Positions 52,001 through 57,918 of a DNA stretch of 64,000 bases are shown piece after piece. Position 1 is the stretch's first letter. Each line of letters starts with the position of its first letter. This DNA comes from Buxus sempervirens (lineage: Eukaryota; Streptophyta; Magnoliopsida; Buxales; Buxaceae): positions 28,324,766-28,388,765 of the forward strand of contig OX387184.1 of assembly GCA_947561395.2 (NCBI GenBank), given 5' to 3'. The position numbers and the translations under genes were made by a program. A model generated the notes under the pieces. That model searched no databases. It was not told the DNA's origin and was given only the letters and a program-made list of their open reading frames with translations.

Positions 52001-54814
52001 TTTTTTATGTTCTTTTGTGTTTATTGAGACATGGTATGAAAGTAACTAGTTTAAAGTCTGATATGGCTATATAAGTGAAAAGTATTTTTCCTTGAATACT
52101 AGACAATCATGTAGACTTCTATGATGAATCAAATATTCAATATATATATATAGTTGATACTATAAATTATTTGATAATAGCAGAAGAACAGGAAAAATAT
52201 ATTAAAAAAAAAATTCTGTTTGTCGGTACACACCTTATAAATAATTTACTGTTACTGATTGTAGAAATAAGTCAAGTAAAGAATATATATTAAACCGAAA
52301 AATAGAAGAATAATTAGAAGAGTTCAGTAATTAATTTAAGTTATGGAATTCTTCATGCCTCATCATCAAGTGCATAGATTTGTATCAATGACTGGACATG
52401 ATTAAGAACAAGAATAATCTTGTTAAAATCTTGACATGCTGTATTATCATTAATCAATTGGGAAATAGATCTTCTGATGCTTTTTGAGATAAAACAAGCT
52501 CTGGTAATCCTGTTGAAGACCTTACCGACTTCACTGTAGATGAATGAAAAATTAAAAAAAATGCAAGATTTAGCTGATCAAATGTCTGAATTTCAAGAAA
52601 ATCTGAAAATGGCTGATTTGCCTATAATTAAATGATTATGAGAAGATTTTGAACTCGAGAAGAATGAAACAAAATTTCAGACATGTATAAATAAAAATAT
52701 AAGAAATTTTAATGAAAAGGAAAATAGTCACAAAATTAAATTCAAATTATTTCCTAATTGGCTAAAACAATTAGCTATGAAAAAGGTAAAAAAAAAAAGG
52801 ACCATAACCCAGAGTGAGTTCTGCCAAAGCCAGTGTCCTGGGAGGGTTGAACAGGCAGAAAACCTAATCTTTGACAATTTTATACAAAGTGGCTCTGCTT
52901 GAACTTGAACCTGTGTTCTCACATCCAAAACTCAAGGCTTTTACCTTCACACTAAGTGACAGTCCCTAAAACAATTAGCTACGGAAAACTTTACTAAAAC
53001 ACCCTATATAAATAAAGAGATGCATAGAGTGACAGGAACTTATAAAAGTCCCCCCACCCCCCCCCCCCCCCCCCCCCAAAAAAAATATTTTTGAATTGTA
53101 CATGACAGAACTAAAACTGATATCCGTCTCATGCGTCAACTTAGATCTTGATTATGAAGTATATCTTGTAAGGATCATTGATAATGCACAACAAAATTAT
53201 CTAGTTGAGGCCATGAAGTCTAGACCCAATAAGTTACAGGAACATTACTTGAAGGAACTCTTAAATAAACGGCTCAAGATTTGTTGGTTCAGTATAAAAT
53301 TCTATACGTTTTCTATGAGGGAGAAGCTAAATATGAAACTGGTCTCTCAGGTGACCCATGAAATAGAAGAGAACTAGCAGCTCAAATCAAATAGGTATTC
53401 TAAAACAAAGTCAAGCAAATATGAACTTAGTAGCTACACGTAGTTCTTTTGAATTCAAAAAATTTTCTTGTGAATTTCAAAATTATTGTTGTAAGTCAAA
53501 TTTTATTTGAAATGGATTTTTGGCTTGAATAGTATTCTTAATGAAAGGATACTTAATTTTAACTTGGGGTACTCAAATAGGTATTCTAAAACAAAGTCAA
53601 GCAAATATGAACTTAGTAGCTACACAGTTCTTTTGAATTCAAAAAATTTTCTTGTGAATTTCAAAATTATTGTTGTAAGTCAATTTTATTTGAAATGGAT
53701 TTTTGGCTTGAATAGTATTCTTAATGAAAGGATACTTAATTTTAACTTATGATATTTAAATAAAAATATATGGGTGTCAACACAGGAAAGAACAGCCGCC
53801 AATTCCTTTTAATTCTTCTTCTTTTCACCTTTTTCTTCTCTCTTCTCTTATTTTCTACTTATTAGGAATCCTTTATTTCTTACATGGAATTAGAACCAAA
53901 AAAATGTGCTATGCATAGTTCTTGTGCCCTAATCATCATCATACTTTCTCCATATGGCTGGAGTTAGCAGTAGCATGGAGTAAAAACCTAACCATATAAA
54001 GCTTCCCTTCTTATCTATGAGTAGATTCTATTAGTAATGTAAGTTTTTTATAACTTGCTTATATATATATATATATACATATGAGAAGGATTTTGTAGCA
54101 ACTTCTCTTCATTGTAAGGGAAGATGTGAAACCCAGAGTTTTTCTGAGGTCGACTGTAATGGGTACAAATATCGGAATGGAATTGGTGGCTGTTTCTCCT
54201 TGTGTTGAAAGCTCTATTATCTTATTTAAATAAATGCGAGTTGAATAGATGCCCTTGAATTATAATATAGTTCATTTATTCTAATTCTCAATGCTCCCCC
54301 TCAAAATAAGCACAAACGTTAGACATGCTAAGCTCACCAAGAATGTAAGCAAGCCTATCTTTAACAACTTCTTTGTCAAAACATCCGCCTACTGATCTTC
54401 TGAAGGTACATAAGAAATACCTATATCCTTAGCAAAATTGAAATGCCTATCTACCTTGATATTATTTTTTGTAGTATTTTGAACTGGATTATGAGCAATG
54501 TTGTGGGCAACCTTGTTATCAATTGCTAAATTATTTGTCTTTTTGCAGATGGAGGGGCTGGACTTTCTGGTGAACAGATTACCATGGAATCTGACTCTAG
54601 AGATCCTAGTTCGGTCTCTAAAAACCCCATAGAACCCAAGGCATCTTCATCTGCTTCTCATAGTCATTCAGATCCTGTCCAGATCAAGGGAAAGAACACA
54701 TTTGCAGTTCCAAGGACTGTTAGAGCTCTTGGATGGAGCAGCAACAAACCAAAGAATGATGAGGAAAAGCCTAAATCTAACGATGAATTCAGAAAGATGT
54801 TGCTGAAAAGTTGA
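4441..54814 (+). CDS. SART3: SART3/Prp24-like U6 snRNP recycling factor (EMB140 homologue), 5'-partial, 11 exons
   Basis: The family re-anneals U4 and U6 snRNAs after splicing, in the nucleus. The joined exons give 546 residues: HAT (half-a-TPR) repeats over about residues 1-260 (e.g. [42 protein letters not shown]), a charged linker with basic clusters (KRKMG, PPKRHKD) over about 260-360, one RRM over about 365-440 (RNP2 AFVSNI, RNP1 RGLAYVDF), a basic stretch PKQRKRRD, and a terminal LSm-binding motif [12 protein letters not shown]. All exon junctions keep frame. Exons: 4441-4575, 4659-4784, 9702-9746, 22660-22767, 24547-24689, 24813-24936, 29105-29179, 30519-30884, 30965-31057, 41744-41903, 54549-54814. 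The Arabidopsis relative (AT4G24270, as I recall it) is about 800 residues, so some 270 N-terminal residues are missing, presumably left of the window. Only one RRM is visible, whereas human SART3 has two; as I recall, plant copies also have one. Introns reach 12.9 kb and are filled with transposons. I infer the gene is functional because no exon shows a stop or frame break. Confidence 0.92.
4659..4784 (+). CDS. SART3: SART3 exon b (HAT repeat)
   Basis: This exon of 42 codons reads [16 protein letters not shown] and continues to HASEEELSD. It lies between acceptor catctcag and donor gtatgc and is phase 0 at both ends. The 83-bp intron before it is the shortest but one in the gene. Confidence 0.93.
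4785..5852. other. Start of intron 2, unidentified
   Basis: No coding similarity was recognised. A phrase near 5540-5590 (ggcaactgtagctctca) resembles one near 9915 (ggcgattgcagttctca), suggesting an old dispersed repeat. A (CT)n tract lies at about 5323-5345. Confidence 0.4.
5853..6058 (-). mobile_element. Very short 5'-truncated LINE 3' end with 19-bp TSD
   Basis: The sequence aaagtacctgttggagctt occurs at 5853-5871 and again, identical, at 6040-6058. Between them is a 168-bp insert that starts with poly-T, so it is a retroposed 3' end in - orientation. Its end (…ctcttttacctatc then poly-A on the - strand) resembles the other LINE tails in this window. The perfect duplication shows that this is among the younger insertions. 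Confidence 0.82.
6060..9100 (-). mobile_element. Ty1/Copia fossil, broken
   Basis: On the - strand a Copia protease signature (IIDSGASDH) lies near 7100-7130 and an integrase-like stretch lies near 6150-6700. A tRNA-iMet type primer-binding site (TTGGTATCAGAG) reads at 8851-8863, followed at once by an LTR-like sequence starting at 8866 (tgtaaacagttg). The right end of that LTR is unclear (about 9100). The element is degraded with many breaks and the far LTR was not found. It is old. Confidence 0.6.
6742..6890 (-). mobile_element. Possible LINE 3' end fragment
   Basis: A poly-T run followed by ctgatatgaataatgaattat resembles the reverse complement of LINE tails elsewhere in the window. No target-site duplication was found and the right limit is a guess. 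It would be nested in the Copia fossil. Confidence 0.35.
9702..9746 (+). CDS. SART3: SART3 exon c (15-codon microexon)
   Basis: Only 45 bp, reading [15 protein letters not shown], between acceptor ccattgcag and donor gtaaaa. In the family this peptide joins directly to the preceding HASEEELSD and the following [11 protein letters not shown]. It is isolated by introns of 4.9 kb and 12.9 kb. Confidence 0.92.
9747..10004. other. Start of intron 3, unidentified
   Basis: Host intron DNA with no recognised gene or element. The last five bases (aattc, 10000-10004) form the left TSD of the LTR block that follows. Confidence 0.4.
10385..10897 (-). pseudogene. LINE RNase H domain
   Basis: On the - strand the region reads [23 protein letters not shown], then [15 protein letters not shown] and [17 protein letters not shown]. 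These are the catalytic Asp region, the substrate helix and the final Asp motif of a plant LINE RNase H domain. Two adjacent frames cover it. It is the C-terminal part of the LINE at 10147-14318. Confidence 0.85.
12325..13101 (-). pseudogene. LINE reverse transcriptase domain
   Basis: The - strand shows non-LTR reverse transcriptase motifs in order: [72 protein letters not shown] and [11 protein letters not shown], the last containing the catalytic ADD. At least one frame change lies between the two halves. Confidence 0.9.
14330..15475. other. Middle part of the split LTR block
   Basis: No coding capacity was recognised. Non-coding sequence of this style is shared in general composition with the 42926-45667 LTR. 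It is assigned to the LTR only because of its position between the two nested LINEs. Confidence 0.4.
15476..16855 (-). mobile_element. Second LINE 3' end (zinc-knuckle part of ORF2)
   Basis: A - strand frame of 282 codons (16671-15823) reads [60 protein letters not shown], then [20 protein letters not shown]. This is the zf-RVT region of a plant LINE ORF2, with the Cys/His knuckle intact. The left (3') end is a poly-T and (ATT)n run. It is 5'-truncated. No TSD was resolved, so both limits are approximate. Its sequence differs from the LINE at 10147-14318, so it is another lineage. Confidence 0.8.
16861..17190. repeat. Dispersed repeat rich in GCCGACATTTCG-type motifs, with hairpins
   Basis: Non-coding. 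It contains a perfect 13-bp inverted repeat (ttttccaaggtgg at 16899-16911, complement at 16922-16934) and a second pair (tttacttgatgtc / gacatcaagtaaa). Similar wording recurs at 19290-19670, 40225-40440 and 40690-41150. Confidence 0.5.
18251..18508. mobile_element. Tourist-like (PIF/Harbinger) MITE, 252 bp
   Basis: The element 18254-18505 begins ggctgcatttggtattg and ends with the near-complement caatgccaaacacagcc. It is flanked by TTA on both sides (18251-18253, 18506-18508). The inverted repeats extend inward for about 80 bp, so almost the whole element could fold as one hairpin. TTA duplication and the GGCTGTGTTTGG end fit PIF/Harbinger derivatives. It carries no coding sequence. Confidence 0.85.
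19290..19670. repeat. Second copy of the CGACATTTCG-type dispersed repeat
   Basis: Shares phrases such as gccgaaaaatcg, tttggcaaaaac and ccgttgaaatttcg with 16861-17190 and 40225-41150. Very diverged; boundaries are uncertain. Confidence 0.35.
19850..20215 (+). mobile_element. RTE-type LINE 3' end
   Basis: The + strand reads [57 protein letters not shown], followed in another frame by an RIS(V)AYPTLVGTG-like end. This matches the conserved C-terminal tail of plant RTE LINEs (LRWFGHV, RGRPKKTW, DL). Only this end is present. Confidence 0.8.
20220..22360. other. Intron 3, unidentified, with simple repeats
   Basis: Contains a degenerate CCGAAC/AACCGA-rich patch at about 20340-20580, an (ACTA)n run at about 21040-21062, and an 18-bp perfect palindrome gccatggttaaccatggc at 21544-21561 inside a CCATGG-rich patch (21480-21680). 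No gene was recognised. Confidence 0.4.
22361..22573 (+). mobile_element. LINE RNase H tail, 5'-truncated
   Basis: Reads [20 protein letters not shown] then FCLDV and a stop, the end of a LINE RNase H domain, followed by a 3' untranslated end and an A-rich tail (taaaaagaaaagaaagg). It lies less than 100 bp upstream of SART3 exon d. Confidence 0.7.
22660..22767 (+). CDS. SART3: SART3 exon d (HAT repeat)
   Basis: 36 codons, [16 protein letters not shown] to IIRDTFQ, between acceptor ttttttcag and donor gtatgc. Phase 0 at both ends. Confidence 0.94.
22768..24546. other. Intron 4, no gene; 61-bp tandem duplication near its end
   Basis: No coding match. At about 24379-24503 a 61-bp unit (containing aaactacagaatgagt and ttaactttaagcaagtattc) is repeated twice with few differences, about 45 bp before exon e. 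Confidence 0.5.
24547..24689 (+). CDS. SART3: SART3 exon e (HAT repeat)
   Basis: Begins [20 protein letters not shown] after acceptor catacag and ends GVWESLLKT plus two bases of a split serine codon before donor gtttgg. Confidence 0.93.
24813..24936 (+). CDS. SART3: SART3 exon f (HAT repeat)
   Basis: Completes the split serine and reads [19 protein letters not shown], then [19 protein letters not shown]. Donor is gtattt. The conserved [12 protein letters not shown] stretch is among the clearest HAT-repeat signatures in the window. Confidence 0.94.
25600..26200 (+). mobile_element. LINE 3' end with long A-rich tail
   Basis: Reads [40 protein letters not shown], the end of a zf-RVT LINE ORF2, then a stop, about 180 bp of 3' untranslated sequence and an A-rich tail at about 26153-26204. 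It is related to the LINE at 10147-14318 ([12 protein letters not shown]). It abuts Copia sequence on its right. Confidence 0.8.
26205..26560 (-). mobile_element. Copia reverse-transcriptase fragment, fossil
   Basis: On the - strand the reading includes [12 protein letters not shown] and [20 protein letters not shown], typical of the Copia reverse transcriptase. It is a broken, undated fragment in intron 6. Confidence 0.6.
26561..28465. other. Intron 6, unidentified, with long (CT)n tract
   Basis: No gene recognised. A (CT)n microsatellite of about 24 units occupies 27488-27536. The parts at 26820-27130 and 27590-27700 look like non-coding repeat DNA (for example ctcgatggatattactcgg) but no family can be named. 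Confidence 0.4.
28466..28725. repeat. 117-bp tandem duplication
   Basis: A unit starting cccatgtacttaaatcc at 28466 is repeated from 28583, sharing gtggtgatttgttgaatatc and cacacattgcatccatgtca. The second copy carries a short insertion near its end. Few other differences are seen, so it is fairly recent. Confidence 0.85.
29105..29179 (+). CDS. SART3: SART3 exon g (last HAT repeat)
   Basis: 25 codons, [20 protein letters not shown] to HAVQK. Two acceptors are possible ten bases apart (ending 29094 or 29104). The second was chosen because the preceding exon ends GTGSE and the family reads GSEDICHSW without extra residues. Donor is gtacaa. Confidence 0.9.
29180..30518. other. Intron 7, nothing recognised
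   Basis: AT-rich intron with a (CT)n patch near 30460-30475 and a normal acceptor. No element or gene was seen. Confidence 0.4.
30519..30884 (+). CDS. SART3: SART3 exon h (linker and start of RRM)
   Basis: The longest exon (122 codons). It starts [16 protein letters not shown] after acceptor cttccctag, runs through a lysine-rich low-complexity linker with basic clusters, and ends [11 protein letters not shown], which includes the RNP2 strand of the RRM. The donor is GC, not GT (cag|gcatgt). Confidence 0.92.
30885..30964 (+). other. 80-bp GC-AG intron inside the RRM
   Basis: The intron begins gcatgt and ends ggcacag. Using it joins ISLQ directly to [10 protein letters not shown], as the RRM requires, in phase 0. 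The only nearby GT, four bases further, would add residues and change the frame. The rest of the donor (CAG|GCATGT) matches the strong context known for GC-AG introns. Confidence 0.85.
30965..31057 (+). CDS. SART3: SART3 exon i (RRM core)
   Basis: 31 codons, [20 protein letters not shown] to FTGKSR. The donor is agg|gtctct, where the intron turns at once into a (TC)n(CCT)n microsatellite. Exon end is phase 0 and splits the RNP1 motif after its first arginine. Confidence 0.92.
31058..31121. repeat. (TC)n(CCT)n microsatellite starting at a splice donor
   Basis: The intron's GT (31058-31059) is followed directly by about ten TC units and then about fourteen CCT units. The repeat has replaced the usual downstream donor bases. 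Confidence 0.95.
31133..32885. other. Intron 9 left part, nothing recognised
   Basis: No gene or element family recognised. Short TG-rich wording occurs at 32440-32540. Confidence 0.4.
32886..33219 (-). repeat. Left (3') LTR of the Gypsy fossil
   Basis: 334 bp, starting tgatgcagcatggtatgagt and ending gttacgaca. It aligns over its length with 38337-39064 once the LINE insert there is removed. Confidence 0.85.
36411..37236 (+). mobile_element. 5'-truncated LINE end with 16-bp TSD and inverted 5' junction
   Basis: tcaacaattgcctccc stands at 36411-36426 and at 37221-37236. The insert (36427-37220) codes for the LINE zinc knuckle ([20 protein letters not shown]), has a 3' untranslated end and an A-tail at 37203-37220. 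At its 5' junction the first bases are the exact complement of a LINE segment 30-45 bp further in: ccctttccatcttctttg at 36424-36441 pairs with 36469-36486. It is nested in the Gypsy fossil and so is younger than it. Confidence 0.92.
38337..39064 (-). repeat. Right (5') LTR of the Gypsy fossil, with nested LINE end
   Basis: Starts tgatgcagcatggtatgagt like the left LTR. A LINE tail at 38583-38960 splits it. Its outer end near 39064 is approximate. Confidence 0.8.
38583..38960 (+). mobile_element. LINE 3' end nested in the right LTR of the Gypsy fossil
   Basis: The sequence (gcctacagagattgtgaagg, then a cttgtatactccatactcc tail and poly-A) is a close relative of 36846-37220. A short duplication, agataat, borders it. 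It must postdate the Gypsy element. Confidence 0.85.
39065..39635. repeat. Three CA/TG/TA microsatellites
   Basis: (CA)n with (TA)n and (TG)n at about 39118-39186, (CA)n at about 39401-39468, and a mixed CA/CG run at about 39570-39617 that includes gcgcacgtgcgcgtgcacac. The last is alternating purine-pyrimidine throughout. Confidence 0.9.
39636..40224. other. CT-rich stretch and LTR-like block, unidentified
   Basis: 39640-39980 is pyrimidine-rich. 40020-40215 contains cccaaaaaggcctcg, tatatggacc and gcaatgtgggat, wording I associate with non-coding parts of plant retroelements. No family can be assigned. Confidence 0.35.
40225..41150. repeat. Further copies of the CGACATTTCG-type repeat
   Basis: 40225-40440 and 40690-41150 share tgttgacaacattttgtgaa, gtggcgacaagaaatc, aagtcgtggaaatgtcgac and tttcgccgacatgtcg with 16861-17190. 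Copies are diverged and boundaries unclear. Confidence 0.45.
41151..41743. other. End of intron 9, nothing recognised
   Basis: AT-rich intron sequence ending in the acceptor tttttgaag of exon j. Confidence 0.4.
41744..41903 (+). CDS. SART3: SART3 exon j (RNP1 and end of RRM)
   Basis: Starts [20 protein letters not shown], completing RNP1, and ends with the basic stretch [15 protein letters not shown] then NAMEC plus one base, before donor gtatgc. Acceptor is tttttgaag. Confidence 0.92.
42921..45672. mobile_element. Solo LTR, 2,742 bp, TSD caccc
   Basis: Body 42926-45667 starts TGTAGCACC and ends GAATGTTACA. caccc stands on both sides (42921-42925 and 45668-45672), and LINE coding sequence resumes on the right where it stopped on the left. 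No coding part of a retroelement was recognised inside, so it is a solo LTR, or less likely a non-autonomous element. LTR length suggests a Gypsy family. Confidence 0.85.
45994..46981 (+). mobile_element. Solo LTR, 978 bp, Tat/Ogre-like, TSD atatc
   Basis: Body 45999-46976 starts TGTAGACACTAAAAAATTG and ends GTATTAACA, flanked by atatc at 45994-45998 and 46977-46981. A TATA box (TATAAATA, 46484-46491) fits transcription on the + strand. It has no coding content and interrupts the same LINE. Confidence 0.85.
46484..46491 (+). promoter_or_regulatory. TATA box of the solo LTR
   Basis: TATAAATA followed by gagg about 485 bp into the LTR, the layout of a plant LTR promoter. Activity is not shown. 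Confidence 0.55.
47239..47726 (+). mobile_element. TRIM (miniature LTR element), 478 bp, TSD tacac
   Basis: Two direct repeats of 154 bp (47244-47397 and 47568-47721) enclose a 170-bp non-coding core. The core starts aatggtatcagagc, a tRNA-iMet primer-binding site, and ends with a G-rich tract (47548-47563) as a polypurine tract. Target duplication tacac is perfect (47239-47243, 47722-47726). The two LTRs differ at 12 of 154 positions, all transitions. It looks structurally whole and non-coding by nature; it would depend on another element for movement. Confidence 0.93.
48661..49012. other. Intron 10, nothing recognised
   Basis: AT-rich sequence after the LINE end. No gene or element. Confidence 0.4.
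49013..49460. repeat. 187-bp tandem duplication with (CT)n tracts
   Basis: (CT)n tracts at 49013-49066, about 49220-49252 and about 49400-49460 are separated by two copies of a unit (tgtccaat, ggttttcttccatttttt, tattcaagcatctt, cttagttttcctc) that start at about 49076 and 49263. The array looks like a minisatellite whose unit carries its own CT tract. Confidence 0.85.
50065..50644. mobile_element. Tourist-like MITE, 574 bp, expanded by a GGT-rich repeat
   Basis: The element 50068-50641 begins ggctgtgtttggaacc and ends with its exact complement ggttccaaacacagcc. TAA flanks both ends (50065-50067, 50642-50644). The inner arms are A/G-rich on the left and T/C-rich on the right (agaaaagaaa / tttcttttct). 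A degenerate (GGT)n stretch at about 50225-50450 fills the centre. Family PIF/Harbinger by ends and target. Confidence 0.9.
50645..52761. other. AT-rich intron DNA with coding-like fragments, unidentified
   Basis: Several short frames look coding-like in composition: [20 protein letters not shown] near 51160-51220, and a heptad-like stretch [20 protein letters not shown] near 52554-52613. I cannot assign a family. An old retro- or pararetrovirus-like fossil is possible; chance is not excluded. Confidence 0.3.
52762..52988 (-). mobile_element. tRNA-derived SINE (Au-like) with long TSD
   Basis: The - strand body (about 52965-52785) reads GGGACTGTCACTTAGTGTGA, then AAGCCTTGAGTTTTGGATGT, GAGAACACAGGTTCAAGTTC and AGCAGAGCCACTTTGTA. 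GGTTCAAGTTC is a recognisable B box and CTTAGTGTGAAGG a weak A box. It is flanked by ctaaaacaattagcta at 52762-52777 and 52966-52981, with near-identical bases beyond. The tail (T-rich on the - strand) lies at about 52788-52798. Confidence 0.82.
53050..53077. repeat. Poly-C tract
   Basis: A run of C with one A, followed by poly-A. Confidence 0.9.
53387..53752. repeat. 186-bp tandem duplication, nearly identical copies
   Basis: The unit starting tcaaataggtattctaaaac at 53387 repeats at 53573. The copies differ by only a few bases or small gaps, so the event is recent compared with the elements nearby. Both copies contain the same in-frame stretch ([20 protein letters not shown] in the second). 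Confidence 0.93.
53753..54548. other. End of intron 10, possible Copia remnant
   Basis: Wording near 54290-54500 (ccccctcaaaataag, cctactgatcttctgaagg) resembles the 5' coding margin of Copia elements on the - strand, but I could not confirm it. The acceptor of the last SART3 exon ends it. Confidence 0.3.
54549..54814 (+). CDS. SART3: SART3 last exon (C-terminal tail, LSm motif, stop)
   Basis: After acceptor ttttgcag the split codon becomes aspartate and the frame reads [18 protein letters not shown], then a serine-rich segment, the conserved [17 protein letters not shown], and [12 protein letters not shown] followed by tga. The final motif is the LSm-interaction box shared by Prp24 and SART3, which contacts the LSm2-8 ring of U6 snRNP. 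Confidence 0.93.
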
Positions 54815-56094
54815 TTCTTGAAATGTAGTTTTGATGGGTTTGAACATGCTCCTTTTAAAACGTTCCCCCCTCAGTTTCCCAAAACCAACTTGTAAAATCT
54901 GTTGACCTATATTGTAGAGTGGATGTGAATTTGACATGTACAAATACCCGTTTAGGCATGAGAAAACAGACTGAAATTTTGGCAGTGTGTCTGAAATCAG
55001 AGACTGGGTGCTACATAGCTAGTTGGTTTATCTGCTTCCTCTATGTATGAGAAATTCAAAGGGGTTTACCTTGGCGGTTCTAAACATCTTAATCAAAGTT
55101 GGGATCAATCTCTGAACCGTAAGGAAGCTTTAGATTCTCCTGATAATCATTTTTTAGATGCCTTACCTAGGGTGTTGATGATATTGTATTCACACACTTG
55201 GGCCTATAAGTTGTGGGATCCACACAGATGGCTTCAAGTTTCCCATGCGCGCTCTGCTCGTCTGTGCAACCCTGAATGGTGCAGCCCCCATGTCTTATCA
55301 AGCAACTTTCTTTCTCTGGTGTGCACGAAAGAAACAGAGACTGCCAAAGTGAGAAGAATGAGAATCTGGGGGCTTCATTGTCCAGGATCTGATGTCTTGA
55401 TGATGATGTCCCATATCTGCACGGAAGATCGGTTAGTTATCTATGACTTGCTCCAACCCACTAACTAAAAGGCTAAGCCAAGAGGCAAGGCAGGGCGCAG
55501 CAGAACTTTATCATAGCAGGTTCATGCATTTGCCATTTGAAGGCTAAAGTCATACATTGACCACTGGAGCAGATGAGGATTATTACAGGAGGAAAGCCCT
55601 TAATTCTTTTCTTTCTTTCGTTTTTTTCTCTCCTTAAATAGGGGGTGAAAATATTTAATCGTGAGGATCAAATCGTCCGTACTGGAAATCATGCATTCGT
55701 GTTGTTTCGTGCATTTACCTTGAAAAATAATTTCAAGGGAAATAATCTTTTAAATTGAATGCATTAATAACAAAGGCTCGGTGCATGTGGATGCAGGAAT
55801 TTGGGTACAGACCATTACCAAAAAAAACAAAGGAATTTGGGTACAGACGATTTCCATCCGTAATCATCAAGTGTGGCATGTCTGCTTCACTATGTTGATC
55901 TAGTGATGGCCTGTTCAATATAAGTTTGGATTGACCATACTAGATGAGTCTTTGGGTTGTTACATGATAAACTATACTTGGACTATACTAGAGGAGGCAT
56001 TGGGTAGTTGAATTCATTTCCTCTCCTGCGTGTACCATGAAACGCATAGGTGAGATATGTTTTGGGGTGTGGGCTCCCTATTGACATGGGTATG
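54815..56094. other. SART3 3' UTR and downstream sequence
   Basis: The first few hundred bases after the stop should be the 3' UTR; no canonical AATAAA is obvious close by. A 141-codon frame at 55043-55468 shows no domain and is probably chance. 55190-55290 shares wording with 61820-61950 (gtgggatccacac, catgcgcgctctg). Confidence 0.4.
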
Positions 56095-57910
56095 TGTGAG
56101 ACATGGAAAATGTCACCTAAGATGACTTCCTATCTCGTCACGCGGGGATCGATAAAAGTAAAGAGTCGTCACCATCCAAGTTAAGGTGTGAATGGACACC
56201 AAAGGGATTATAAAGAGCAAATAGAGCCAAAGTAACTCTAAATGAAGGAAAAATCCAGAAATCAGGTAAGGGGAATTAGTTATGAGCGGGGGAAGGTGTT
56301 AGGCACCCCCACTCATCCGTCTAAGACGGTTGCCACATGCTTACTTATGCTAAGGATTGTTTGCTAATCAAAATAGACAAAGGATGCTTAAAAGTAAGCA
56401 AAATGTAAGTGATTATTCCACATGAGTAGTCCAATGAGTTTAGACTCTCCTCATGGATATATCACTTTAGAACTTCACGAGTAAAGGAAAATCCAAGTAA
56501 AACTTGAAGAAAAAAAAACAAGTCAAGGCAAATTTGGAAAAATCAGATTATAAGAACTTGAAAGCTTCGATTAACCACAAATCACTCAATTTAAATTCAA
56601 ATCAAATGAAACCAAGGCCATTTGAAAGCTGGTATGAAATAGAATATTTAGTAAAGAAATCAGCTCATTCCGATTTAAAACAAGAGAGGAATATTCTATG
56701 AAAATCTGCTGTTGTAACTCAGAAAAAAGCGGTGAGTAGGCATTTTTGAAACTCTATTTGTGGAGTTTGGCTCCATATAAATTCGTAAAAACTTGCATGG
56801 ATGAAGTATATGGTGCCATCTTTCAAATGAAATAAGCTTTGCACCAAACTCAATCCATTTGTGACTTGTGTGTCCTCTTGAACATGCCTAGAGGATCATA
56901 GATTAACCCAGAACTCTGTTACAGAGCCACTCTAAGTCAATCAAGCACACAAGCCACAAATCAGATCAAAATCTGCCGAGACCAGTTGGAAATGAAAATA
57001 GATTCCTCAAGGAAAACACAGAAACTGAAATCACTCAAAACGGATTAAAATTGAGCAAATGGTGCACCATCAAAGCAGCAAGTTCAGCAATTTGGGCTGA
57101 ACTGACTTACAAACTTTGAACAGATGGTGTCAAAAATTGGCTCCATAAAAATGAACAAAAATTTACAAATACAAAGTAGGCCTTCCCATCTATCACATGT
57201 CTTTGGAATCACTAAAAAATTCATCAGGAGGATGAAGTTATAAGCATTCTAAGACAGGTCACAGATGCTGCCCTGTTTTGAAGATTTTGAATAAAAAGCC
57301 AAAATCAGTGCATGTGTGCAAGTAGATTCGACCAAAACTACATGAAATCATGAAAAACAACTCATGAAGTCCTAGAAATTCATTCTAAGGCCAGAGATCT
57401 CAGAATTTCCATATTGAGCATGGAGAATCCAAGATCTAGCCTATTTGATGCAAAACAGTGAAAAAGTGTGTGATATTGGTAAAAACACATATCTAGGAGA
57501 AATTTAAAATCCATTGCTATTGAAAGCATGGATCATGTTGATTTCTCCAGATTCAAATAGCACAAATAATCAGCATATAGAAATAACATGCAAATCATTC
57601 AAAGTAGGTTCTAGCCTAAAGGATTCATTCCATCTTCCTTTTCCCAAGGCTCTCTCTTCACGTTTTACGGCTAGAGAGGATTCCCAGGTACTTTGGAAGA
57701 GGTTTGGGGCTTGCAAACAATCACCAAATGGCCTTACACTACAGAAAGGTAGAAGTTGGGAGTTGAAATATAAAGGAGAAGCAAGAAATTAAATAGAGCT
57801 TTACCTTTGGTAGCTTGAACACTTGAGGCAGCAATCCAGCAGAGTTTTCCCTTTTCTTGCAGAGCTTCCAAGCTTCAAATTATCAGCCATTTGCAAGAGG
57901 AGGACCCCTC

Positions 57911-57918
57911 TATTTATA
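57911..57918 (-). promoter_or_regulatory. TATA box of the 56-59 kb solo LTR
   Basis: On the - strand TATAAATA followed by gaggggtcc, about 1.04 kb from the LTR start at 58961. Confidence 0.55.

Noticed and set aside
55043-55468. 141-codon frame just downstream of SART3
   Set aside because: No domain, no homology I recognise, and it lies in probable 3' UTR with repeat-like wording; treated as chance.
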